A DNA stretch of 64,000 nucleotides from Tersicoccus mangrovi (lineage in GTDB: Bacteria > Actinomycetota > Actinomycetes > Actinomycetales > Micrococcaceae). The notes under the pieces are model-generated. The model worked only from the letters and a program-made list of their open reading frames with translations. It searched no databases and was not told where the DNA came from. Both the position numbers and the translations under genes were made by a program. The DNA is taken from the NCBI RefSeq assembly GCF_036881825.1, contig NZ_JBAJMW010000004.1:372001-436000 (forward strand), written 5' to 3'. Shown here in pieces: positions 14,650 to 22,397 of this stretch (the stretch's first letter is position 1; every line of letters begins with the position of its first letter).

Positions 14650-14981
14650 GATCGCCGCACCCTGATCGTCACACCGGCAACGAGGAAGACGACCGCCGCG
14701 GCGGGCTGAGCGGCACCCCAGACCGGACCGGCGAAGGAAAGCGGGAGGACCGGGTTCCACACCACGGCGATCAGCGTGAACACCGGCACCCACCACCAAT
14801 GCTTGGCCTGCACCGCGAACCAGCCGACAATCACCGCCAGGATCGCGGTCAGGAACAACACGACCGGACCCCAGCCCGCTCCGGTCAGAACTGGGGCGAG
14901 GAAGAGTGCCGCAGCTGCGACGGCCCCGGGAGCGAAGGCGTTCCGCTGGTACGGCGAGGGTACCCGTCCGCGCCTGCTCAC
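14646..14981 (-). CDS. Small membrane protein (DUF6804-like)
   Basis: Protein of 111 residues from a GTG at 14981; longer frames upstream do not look like protein. Three to four hydrophobic helices are seen, with the conserved-looking segments PYQRNAFAPG, AVQAKHWWWVPVF and WNPVLPLSF. Similar small membrane proteins are common in actinobacteria and have no known function. It is translationally coupled to the CtaG-like gene, so the two probably act together. The assignment to DUF6804 is from memory of the motif and should be treated as likely, not certain. Confidence 0.65.
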   Translation of the reverse strand: MSRRGRVPSPYQRNAFAPGAVAAAALFLAPVLTGAGWGPVVLFLTAILAVIVGWFAVQAKHWWWVPVFTLIAVVWNPVLPLSFAGPVWGAAQPAAAVVFLVAGVTIRVRRS

Positions 14982-15201
14982 CGCCGGCCCACCATCGAAT
15001 CGTTGCACCGGCGGAAGGATCGGGAGGTCTTGTCGGTCATGATTCCGTTCCGTCGAAGTGGTCAACAAGCACACGGGCGGCCTCCACGCCGGCAGGGCCG
15101 CTCTGCTTCCTGCATCGACGCGGGACGCGAGCGTCGACCAGTCACGGCCCACTTCGCCGCCCTCAAGGACGGTGTGTTCCCGGTGTTGCACTTAGGCTAA
15201 C

Positions 15202-15221
15202 ATCTGAATACCTGTTCATAT
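15202..15221. promoter_or_regulatory. SmtB/ArsR-type metal operator before czcD
   Basis: Read on the minus strand this is ATATGAACAGGTATTCAGAT, a near-perfect imperfect palindrome of the type bound by Zn/Ni/Co-sensing ArsR-family repressors (ATATGAACA-NN-TATTCATAT-like). It lies just upstream of the czcD start and downstream of a TAGGCTAACAT promoter-like stretch, so the ArsR protein encoded after czcD probably represses here. Confidence 0.7.
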
Positions 15222-15239
15222 GAATAAGCGAGGTGGGAG

Positions 15240-16148
15240 ATGGGCGCGGGGCATCAGCACGGACCGAGCACGGGTGGAAGTGCGAGCGGACGCCATCTGC
15301 GGGCTCTGATCGCGGCCCTGTGCCTCACCGGCGGGTTCATGGTCGTGGAGTTTGTGGTTGGTTTCACGACCAACTCGCTGGCCCTGATCTCCGACGCCGG
15401 ACACATGGGAACCGACGTCCTCGGCCTGGGCATGGCGACTGCCGCCATCCTGCTGGCTCGCCGCCCCGCAACCGCCCAGCGCACCTACGGCTTGTATCGG
15501 CTGGAGGTGCTGGCAGCCCTGGCCAACGGGATCCTGTTGTTCGGAGTGGCCGGCTACGTGATCGTCGAGGCCGTGCGCCGGATCAGCGACCCTCCGTCGG
15601 TACCCGGGCCGCCGCTGCTCATCACCGCGGTCATCGGCCTGGCCGTCAATGTGGTCAGCTTCCTGCTGCTGCGATCTGGAGCCCGCAACAGTCTGAACCT
15701 ACGCGGGGCGATGCTCGAGGTGATGGGCGACATGCTCGGATCGGTCGGTGTGATCGTCGCCGCGATCATTCTGTGGACCACCGGGTGGCCCTACGCCGAT
15801 CCCATCATCGGCGTCGGCATCGGCCTGTTCATCCTCCCCCGCACCTTCATCCTCACCCGCCAGGCCCTGCGGATCCTGCTCGAGGTGGCTCCCGCCCACG
15901 TGAACGTGCCGAAGCTGACCTCCCAGATCGAAGCCCTACCGGGCGTGGACAGCGTGCATGATCTGCACGTCTGGACACTCACCTCGGGCATCGAGAACGC
16001 GACCGGCCACGTCCGCATCGCCGCCGGCGCCGACTTCGCCACGGTCCTCCAGGCAACCCATGCCGTGCTCGACGAACACGGCATCCACCACGCCACCATC
16101 CAGTGCGAACCGGTCACCTTCACCGACGAGCGTCAGCTGCCGGTCTAG
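15240..16148 (+). CDS. czcD: CDF-family divalent metal exporter (CzcD/ZitB-like)
   Basis: Cation diffusion facilitator of 302 residues with a His-containing N-terminus, six membrane helices and a C-terminal cytoplasmic metal-sensing domain (VDSVHDLHVWTL, HGIHHATIQ). The transport site has Asp and HxxxD in helix 2 (SDAGHMGTD) and ExxxD in helix 5 (LEVMGD), where many zinc exporters have HxxxD. It expels Zn, Cd, Co or Mn using the proton gradient. GAGGTG just before the ATG serves as ribosome binding site, and an SmtB-type operator overlaps the promoter. The ArsR regulator follows after 15 bases, so it is a self-regulated exporter operon similar in plan to the M. tuberculosis KmtR/CDF system. 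Confidence 0.92.
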   Translation: MGAGHQHGPSTGGSASGRHLRALIAALCLTGGFMVVEFVVGFTTNSLALISDAGHMGTDVLGLGMATAAILLARRPATAQRTYGLYRLEVLAALANGILLFGVAGYVIVEAVRRISDPPSVPGPPLLITAVIGLAVNVVSFLLLRSGARNSLNLRGAMLEVMGDMLGSVGVIVAAIILWTTGWPYADPIIGVGIGLFILPRTFILTRQALRILLEVAPAHVNVPKLTSQIEALPGVDSVHDLHVWTLTSGIENATGHVRIAAGADFATVLQATHAVLDEHGIHHATIQCEPVTFTDERQLPV

Positions 16149-16163
16149 CTAGAGTGACACTCC

Positions 16164-16538
16164 ATGGGAGCCCCACAGGAACCTGACGGAGACGACGGGC
16201 AGCACATCAGGGTAGAGATACCGGCCGAGGAGAGCGTCCTGCAGGTCGCTGACGTGTTCTCGCTGCTCGGCGACCCCGCGCGGGTCCGAATCCTCACCGC
16301 ACTGCTGAACGAGCGGATGCGGGTCCGCGACCTGGCCGCTACCGTCGGATCCAGCGAATCTGCCGTGTCCCACGCCCTCCGGCTTCTACGGGCGCACCAC
16401 GTCGTGAGGGTGCACCGCGTGGGTCGCGAGGCCCACTACGAACTCCACGACGCCCACGTCCGCGCCCTACTCCAACTCGCCCTCGACCACGTCACCCACG
16501 CCAACCCGATCCACGTACTTGGAGAATCGGACCACTAA
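16164..16538 (+). CDS. SmtB/NmtR/KmtR-type ArsR-family metal sensor
   Basis: Repressor of 124 residues. Winged HTH at about residues 35-85 (VGSSESAVSHALRLLRAHH). The alpha-5 metal site is present: D96-x-H98 and H109-xx-H112, where SmtB has Asp-x-His and His-xx-Glu; extra His lie in the N-terminus (QHIRV) and C-terminus (IHV, terminal DH), as in the Ni/Co sensors NmtR and KmtR. No alpha-3 Cys motif is seen. It should leave its operator before czcD when Zn, Ni or Co binds. The gene follows czcD on the same strand. Confidence 0.9.
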   Translation: MGAPQEPDGDDGQHIRVEIPAEESVLQVADVFSLLGDPARVRILTALLNERMRVRDLAATVGSSESAVSHALRLLRAHHVVRVHRVGREAHYELHDAHVRALLQLALDHVTHANPIHVLGESDH

Positions 16539-16617
16539 CCGCACGCGGGCTGCGGGACCCGAGGCCGAGGAACCGCCGCTTTCCCTGAGCCCCGCCTGGA
16601 ATGCCGACCGCGCTGGT

Positions 16618-16645
16618 GTCCGTTAGACGAACGCCTATCGCACAC
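16618..16645. repeat. res subsite of a Tn3-type resolvase
   Basis: TGTCCGTTAGACG faces AACGCCTATCGCACA; the two halves form an imperfect inverted repeat (10 of 13 positions). Location about 110 bases upstream of a tnpR remnant is where the Tn3-family res site lies. Confidence 0.6.
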
Positions 16646-16751
16646 TCCCCCGCTCCCCCGCCTGGCCGCGCCGTCGCCGGGATCGACGGTGCACGATAGA
16701 CCCGCCCGATGATTTGCTCGATGAAGGGGCCCATTCTGCAACACTGAGGCC

Positions 16752-17045
16752 GTGAAAATCGGATCCGCCCGCGTCTCGACCGCCGGCCACGACGTCACCG
16801 CCCAACGCGAGCAGCTCATCGCACTCGGCGTCGACGCCGAGCGCATCCACGTCGACCACGGGCTCACCGCCATCAACCGTGCCCGCCCCGGCCTCGAGAC
16901 CACCCTCGCCGCAAGCCGCTGCGGTGACGTCCTGGTCGTGACCAGGCTTGACCGGCTCCCTCGGTCAGTGCTCGACGCGCGGGCGATCGCCGACCAGCTC
17001 GTCGAGCGCGGCACTCAGCCCGGTACAGCCGCTGATCGTTCATGA
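16752..17045 (+). pseudogene. tnpR: Truncated Tn3-type resolvase (tnpR remnant)
   Basis: The first about 85 residues follow TnpR closely (ARVSTAGHDVTAQREQL, VDHGL, RPGLETTLAASR, TRLDRLPRSV, DARAIADQL), including the catalytic Ser in RVST. The Tyr usually found before ARVST is Ser. After LVERG the frame leaves the family and stops within ten codons, so the rest of the catalytic core, helix E and the HTH are gone. The loss coincides with the right end of the accessory region. The protein cannot be active. Confidence 0.85.
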
Positions 17046-17335
17046 CTGTGTCCCGGCGCCCAGTCCCCGACGGATCGTCAGATGACACTAGCGCCTCACG
17101 GCACACCCGTAGGCGACGGCGGCAATCGGCCGCCCTCGCTGGTCTCAGCGTTTTCCTCATGGTTGCGGGCATTGGCGTCGACGCTGTCACGAACGTGCAC
17201 CTCGTGTTCCAAGCGACGCTCTTTGCTGGAATTTCCTTGATGATCTTCGCCATCGTTCTGCGGCACTTCTCGGACCCCGCCTACGATCCGTCTGGCTACC
17301 CGGAGGAGCCGGAGGAGCAAGAGCAAGAAGGATGA
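17042..17335 (+). CDS. Small two-helix membrane protein of unknown function
   Basis: Protein of 97 residues with an Arg-rich N-terminus, two membrane helices (about residues 30-48 and 54-75) and an acidic tail ending in repeated Glu. The ATG overlaps the stop of the tnpR remnant (ATGA), probably by chance of the deletion. This topology, positive inside and acidic tail, is common for small actinobacterial membrane proteins. I do not recognise a family. It sits at the junction between accessory and core DNA. Confidence 0.55.
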   Translation: MTVSRRPVPDGSSDDTSASRHTRRRRRQSAALAGLSVFLMVAGIGVDAVTNVHLVFQATLFAGISLMIFAIVLRHFSDPAYDPSGYPEEPEEQEQEG

Positions 17336-17419
17336 GAGGAGAGACAACGGCGGCACCTCCATCCATCGGCATGCTCACCGGAGAAGGCATGGCGGTCTAC
17401 CGCGGGCGCCGATAGCCGC

Positions 17420-20400
17420 TCAGGATGACCGATCCCCTCGACGGTTCGGGTCCGGCAGGTCGATGACGGCGTCGCCGGGCAGGATCTGCGTCGGGTCGTG
17501 CGTGACGAGGACGACCATCCGGTTCCACAGGCCCCGGCGCAGGTCTGCCATCAGCGCCTCCGCGGTGGCGGTGTCCAGGTGGGCCGTCGGCTCGTCCAGC
17601 AGCACCAGCTCCCCCGGCGCGAGCAGCGTCCGGGCGATCGCCACCCGCATCCGCTGACCACCCGAGAGCGCGCTGCCCGACGCCCCGATCCGGGTGTCCA
17701 GTCCGTCGGGCAGGTCGGCCAGCAGCTCCCGCAACCCGACGGCGGACAGGGCACGGCGCAGCTCGTCCTCGGTGGGCGCCTCGTCCCGGGGCCGGGCGAG
17801 CAGCAGATTGGCTCGCAGGCTCGAGTCGAACAGGTGGGCATCCTGCGGACACCAGGCGATGCGGGTCAGACGCTGGCGGCCCGCCGTACTCGCGGGCGCG
17901 CTCTCGACCGGGTCGCCGTCCAGCAGGTACCGACCGCCGGAGAACGGCAGGAAGCCGAGCACACCGGAGAGCAGCGTGCTCTTGCCCGAGCCGGAGGGTC
18001 CCGTGACGACGAGCCACCCGCCGGCGCCGCCCGGCACCGGCAGCTGTGCGCCCACCGGTCCGACGGCGAACGAGACGGCGCCTGCTGGGTCCGCGTTCGA
18101 GTCCGGCGGGGACGGCCACGCGAACACCGCCTCGGCGAGGTCCGCCGCGGCGAGCGGGTCGGCGTCCACGGAGCCGGACTCCCGCTCGTCCTCGAGCCGG
18201 GTGCGCGGGGTGACCGGTTCGGGGCCGGTCAGGTCCGCGAACCGGTCGACGGCCGCGCGCAGCGCCGGGATCTGCTGCACCGCGGTCACGGTGTCGATGA
18301 AGGGGTCCACCAGGGCAAGCTGCGTCAGGACGATGACGGCGACGGCCTCGGGGTCGAGCGCGCCGGCGATCACCGGGCCCGCGCTGATCGCCGTCATCGT
18401 CACCGCGGAAAGCAGCAGCGCGAGCACGATCACCGCGCCCGCGGCCCCCTGGGCCCCGGTCGCACGGCGCGCGGCGTCCGTGGCGCGCCGGTCGTCCGCG
18501 CCGAGCCGGGCGAGGAACGGGGCGGCCATGCCGTTGGCCCGGAGGTCCGGCGCGGCCAGGATCAGGGCGGCCGTCCGGCGCAGGACGCCGCCGCGGATGC
18601 GCTGTTCGGCGACCACCGCCCGGCGGTCCGCCAGGAGCGCGACGACGGGTGCCACCAGCAGCACGACGGCAAGCGCCGCGATCTGCACGCCGAGCAGCGG
18701 GGGCGCCAGCAGGCCGGTGGCGATCAGCACGGCGATCGACGTCGCGACGGCCACGACCGGCGGCAGCATCACCCGCGGCGCGAGGTCGCGCAGCTGGTCG
18801 ACGTCGCCGATCAGCCGGGACACCGCCACCTCCCCGCGGGCGAGCACCCGGAGCGAGCCGGCACGGCGGCCGAGGGCCCGCCACACCGTGGTGCGCAGGT
18901 CGGTGAGCGAGGCGAAGATCGCGTCGTGCAGCCACAGCCGCTCCAGGTAGCGCAGCACCGATCGGCCGATGCCGAAGAAGCGGACGCCGACCATCGCGGC
19001 GAGCAGGTAGAGGATCGGCGGCTGGGTGCTCGCGCGCACGATCAGCCACCCCGACAGCGCCGTCAGGGACACGGCGAACAGGGTCGACAGGGTGCCGACG
19101 AGGACGGCGAGGAGGAAGCGGGGGCGCAGCGGGTTCAGGGCCAGCCGGAGCGCGCGCCAGCTGGCGGACCGCCGCGCGGCACTGTCCGGCCCGCCTTCCT
19201 CGGCTCGACCCGCCACGAGTGCGGGCGCGGCGCCCGTGGAGTCGGCGGCGTCGTCGCTGGGCGCCGCCCGCCGCCCGTCCGCGATGCTGCCGTGGCGGGC
19301 CGTCGCGGTGCCCTCCGGCAGGGCCGGGGTGACGACGTCGACCCGCAGCGACGGCGCGGCCTCGTGCGCGAGCGCGAGCGCCTCGCCACCGTGCTCCGCG
19401 ACGTTTGTCGCCTCCCTCGGCGACTCGTCGGCCGGGTCGATCCCGGCGGATCCCGCAGGCAGGCTGATCACCGTGTCGGCGAGGGCGAGAGTTGCTCGGC
19501 TGTGTGCGACGAGCAGCACCGTGGCCCGGCCGCGCAGCGAGTCGATGACGTCGCCCATCAGCCGCGCGGTGGCGGTGTCGAGGTGCGCGGTCGGCTCGTC
19601 GAGCAGCACGACGGTCGCACCGGCCTCGACGCGCGCCAGCACCCGGGCGAGCCCGAGCCGGCGCAGCTGGCCGGGGCTGAGCCGGCCCGGTTCGGCGTCG
19701 GCCTGGTCGGCCAGACCGACCCGGTCCAGCAGCCGCCGGGCCAGGGAGTCGGTGTCGGTCTCGAGGTCGAGGACGTCGTCCAGCGCGCGGTCCTCGGCGG
19801 CGCCGTCGTCGTCGGCGCCGTCGTCACCGGAAGCACCGGCCGTGACGCCACCGGCCCACGCGCGCACCTCGGCCGCCACGGTCGGCTCGGTCGTGACGGG
19901 GTGCTGGGACAGCCAGGCGACCCGGGTCGCGTCGATGCCGCGTACCCTGCCGGCCACCGACGCGACCGCCGGGTGGTCGCCGAGGGTGCCGGCGAGCACG
20001 CCGAGCACCGAGGACTTGCCGCAGCCGCTCGGCCCGGCGAGCGCCGTGATCGTCCCGGCCGGGGCGGTCAGGCTCAGCCCCGAGACGGCGGGCCGGGTCC
20101 GGCCGCGGTAGGTGATGGCCAGGTCCTCGACGACGACGTCGGGGAGCGTGGTCGCAGTGCCGTGCTCCGCCGGGGAGTCGACCAGCCGCCGCATGGGCGG
20201 CGCGTCGATCAACTGCTGCGCGCGCGTGCGGGCGGCCAGACCGTCGTCGCTGGCGTGGTAGGCGGCGCCGAGCTGGCGCAGCGGCAGGTAGCACTCGGGG
20301 GCGAGCACGAGGGCGAGCAGTCCCCACTGCAGCTCCATCTGGCCGGCGATCAGCCGGACGCCGATGAACACGGCCACGAGGGCGACGGAGATGGTGGCGA

Positions 20401-21382
20401 TCAGCTCGAGGGCCAGCGAGGAGAGGAAGGCGACCTTGAGCGTCTGCATCGTGCGGGACCGGTAGTCCTCCGACAGCCGCCGCAGCGCCCGCAGCTGGGC
20501 GCCGGCACGGCCCAGGCCCACGAGCACGGGCAGGCCCCGGGCGAGCTCGACGAGGTGGTCCGAGAGCCGGGACAGGGAGCCCGCCGCAGCGTCGACGGCG
20601 TCGCGCGTCTCGAGCCCGATGAGAATCATGAACACCGGCACCAGCGGCACCGTGAGCACGACGATGAGCGCACTCACCCAGTCCGCGGCGAGGATCTGCA
20701 GACCGACGAGCAGCGGCACGACCGCGCAGCCGACGAGGGCCGGCAGGTACTGCGTGTAGTAGCTGTCCAGGTCGTCCAGCCCGCGGGTGGCGAGCACGGC
20801 CACGGACCCGGCGCCCCCACCGGGCAGGTCCCGGCCGGCGCCGTCGACGGCGCGCCGGGTCAACCGGGCGCGGAGCCGTTCCTTCTCCCCCAGCGCCGCC
20901 CGCCGGGCGGCGACCTGGCTGCCCCAGTGGGCGGCGGCCTGCAGCACAGCGCCGAGGACGCCGATGGCGAGGGTGGCCGCTCCCGGCGCCCGGCCCGCAG
21001 CCAGGCCTGCGACGCCCGTCGCGATCGCCTGGGCGACGGCGACGAGCCCCGCCGCCTTGAGCGCGGCGGTCAGGCCGAGCAGGTAGAGCGCCCGCGGGGC
21101 GACGCCCGCCCACGGCGGCGTCACGGTCCGGCGGGATCCGTTGCGGGGGCGCCCGCCCCGACGGAACCGGCCGAGCCGGATGATACGACGCGACGCCCCG
21201 GCCGGACCGGACCCGGACCCGGTCGCCTCCGCCTCGATCACGCCGGCGTCGGTCGACCCGGCGGGAGCGGATCCGGCCGGGCCGGTGCCGGCTGCGGCCG
21301 TGCTGTCGGCCGTGGGCTCAGCGGCCGGCACGGTCGGCGGCGGCGACGGGCTCGAAGTCGTGCGCCTCGGGGATGTGCTCAC
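17420..21382 (-). CDS. cydDC: Fused CydD-CydC ABC exporter of cysteine/glutathione
   Basis: One protein of up to 1320 residues with two full ABC half-transporters, as in other actinobacteria. Residues 1 to about 85 are a Ser/Ala/Pro-rich leader; the CydD membrane domain covers about 90-400 and its ATPase about 410-650 (Walker A GPSGCGKSS, signature LSPGQ, Walker B LLDEPTAHLD). After a linker the CydC membrane domain covers about 735-1040 and its ATPase about 1090-1310 (GPSGSGKST, LSGGQ, LLDEPTAHLD). It exports thiols and is needed to assemble cytochrome bd. The GTG at 21382 overlaps cydB by 65 bases; a GTG at 21241 after the cydB stop is an alternative start. Confidence 0.95.
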   Translation of the reverse strand: MSTSPRRTTSSPSPPPTVPAAEPTADSTAAAGTGPAGSAPAGSTDAGVIEAEATGSGSGPAGASRRIIRLGRFRRGGRPRNGSRRTVTPPWAGVAPRALYLLGLTAALKAAGLVAVAQAIATGVAGLAAGRAPGAATLAIGVLGAVLQAAAHWGSQVAARRAALGEKERLRARLTRRAVDGAGRDLPGGGAGSVAVLATRGLDDLDSYYTQYLPALVGCAVVPLLVGLQILAADWVSALIVVLTVPLVPVFMILIGLETRDAVDAAAGSLSRLSDHLVELARGLPVLVGLGRAGAQLRALRRLSEDYRSRTMQTLKVAFLSSLALELIATISVALVAVFIGVRLIAGQMELQWGLLALVLAPECYLPLRQLGAAYHASDDGLAARTRAQQLIDAPPMRRLVDSPAEHGTATTLPDVVVEDLAITYRGRTRPAVSGLSLTAPAGTITALAGPSGCGKSSVLGVLAGTLGDHPAVASVAGRVRGIDATRVAWLSQHPVTTEPTVAAEVRAWAGGVTAGASGDDGADDDGAAEDRALDDVLDLETDTDSLARRLLDRVGLADQADAEPGRLSPGQLRRLGLARVLARVEAGATVVLLDEPTAHLDTATARLMGDVIDSLRGRATVLLVAHSRATLALADTVISLPAGSAGIDPADESPREATNVAEHGGEALALAHEAAPSLRVDVVTPALPEGTATARHGSIADGRRAAPSDDAADSTGAAPALVAGRAEEGGPDSAARRSASWRALRLALNPLRPRFLLAVLVGTLSTLFAVSLTALSGWLIVRASTQPPILYLLAAMVGVRFFGIGRSVLRYLERLWLHDAIFASLTDLRTTVWRALGRRAGSLRVLARGEVAVSRLIGDVDQLRDLAPRVMLPPVVAVATSIAVLIATGLLAPPLLGVQIAALAVVLLVAPVVALLADRRAVVAEQRIRGGVLRRTAALILAAPDLRANGMAAPFLARLGADDRRATDAARRATGAQGAAGAVIVLALLLSAVTMTAISAGPVIAGALDPEAVAVIVLTQLALVDPFIDTVTAVQQIPALRAAVDRFADLTGPEPVTPRTRLEDERESGSVDADPLAAADLAEAVFAWPSPPDSNADPAGAVSFAVGPVGAQLPVPGGAGGWLVVTGPSGSGKSTLLSGVLGFLPFSGGRYLLDGDPVESAPASTAGRQRLTRIAWCPQDAHLFDSSLRANLLLARPRDEAPTEDELRRALSAVGLRELLADLPDGLDTRIGASGSALSGGQRMRVAIARTLLAPGELVLLDEPTAHLDTATAEALMADLRRGLWNRMVVLVTHDPTQILPGDAVIDLPDPNRRGDRSS

Positions 21383-22361
21383 CGGTCACGCGCTTGCGGA
21401 ACACCCAGTAGGTCCAACCCTGGTAGACCAGCACGAGCGGCACCCCGAAGGCGGCGACCACCGTCATCACCCCGAGCGTGTAGGCCGAGGACGAGGCGTT
21501 CGCGACGGTCAGGTCCCACGCGGCGTTCAGCGACGACGGCAGCACCACCGGATACGCGGCGGAGAAGATCGCCGCGACGCCGCCGAGCAGGAACACCGCG
21601 AGGCCGGCGAAGGCCCGCCCCTCCCGGTCCCGGCGCGCCTGGATCCAGGCGATGACCGCCCCGGCGACCGCGACGATGATCGGCAGCCAGGTCAGCAGGG
21701 ACCCGCTGCGCGCCTGCACGACGAGCACCCACGCGGTGATCGGCAGCAGCCCCACCGGCAGCACCCGCACGAGCAGACGCCGCGCCCGGTGGCGGACCGG
21801 ACCGTCCGTCTTCAAGGCGATGAACGCGAGCGCGTGCACGAGGCAGAACCCCACGACGGCGAGAGCCCCGAGCACGGCGTAGCCGGTGAACCAGGCGAAC
21901 GGCCCGCCGACCCGGTCGCCGTTGGCGTTCAGCGGCAGGCCCGTCGTCGTCAGCGCCAGCATCGCGCCGACCCCGGCTGCGGCGATCAGGGAGCCGCCGG
22001 CCAGGGCCCAGTCCCAGCCCGTGCGCCACCGCAGGGAGGTCCGCTTGCCGCGGTACTCGATGGCCACGGCCCGGAAGATCAGGCCGAGCAGGACGACGAC
22101 GAGCGGGATGTAGAGCGCGGAGAACAGCGAGGCGTACCACATCGGGAACGCCGCGAACGTGGCGCCGCCGGCGGTGATGAGCCACACCTCGTTGCCGTCC
22201 CAGACGGGGCCGATGGTGTTCAGCAGCACCCGGCGCTCCCGCTCGTCGCGGGCGAAGAGCTTCATCAGCAGGCCGACGCCGAGGTCGAAGCCCTCGAGGA
22301 ACAGGTAACCGGTCCACAGGACCGCGATGAGCACGAACCAGACGGTGGGCAGGACGTCCAT
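21318..22361 (-). CDS. cydB: Cytochrome bd oxidase subunit II
   Basis: Membrane subunit of 347 residues. The N-terminus shows the family signature (WFVLIAVLWTGYLFLEGFDLGVG), then GPVWDGNEVWLI, and about eight to nine helices in all, ending in a charged tail. It forms the quinol oxidase with CydA, reducing O2 to water with electrons from menaquinol. It starts 36 bases after cydA and is followed by overlapping cydDC, so the operon is cydA-cydB-cydDC. Confidence 0.97.
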   Translation of the reverse strand: MDVLPTVWFVLIAVLWTGYLFLEGFDLGVGLLMKLFARDERERRVLLNTIGPVWDGNEVWLITAGGATFAAFPMWYASLFSALYIPLVVVLLGLIFRAVAIEYRGKRTSLRWRTGWDWALAGGSLIAAAGVGAMLALTTTGLPLNANGDRVGGPFAWFTGYAVLGALAVVGFCLVHALAFIALKTDGPVRHRARRLLVRVLPVGLLPITAWVLVVQARSGSLLTWLPIIVAVAGAVIAWIQARRDREGRAFAGLAVFLLGGVAAIFSAAYPVVLPSSLNAAWDLTVANASSSAYTLGVMTVVAAFGVPLVLVYQGWTYWVFRKRVTGEHIPEAHDFEPVAAADRAGR

Positions 22362-22397
22362 CAGAACTCTCCCGGATGGTGGCGGAACGGGACGGTG

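Noticed and set aside
17498..21655. Very long plus-strand open frame opposite cydDC
   Set aside because: Its translation is Arg/Gly/Glu-rich with no domain motif, while the minus strand encodes complete CydD and CydC. It is a mirror frame caused by high GC.
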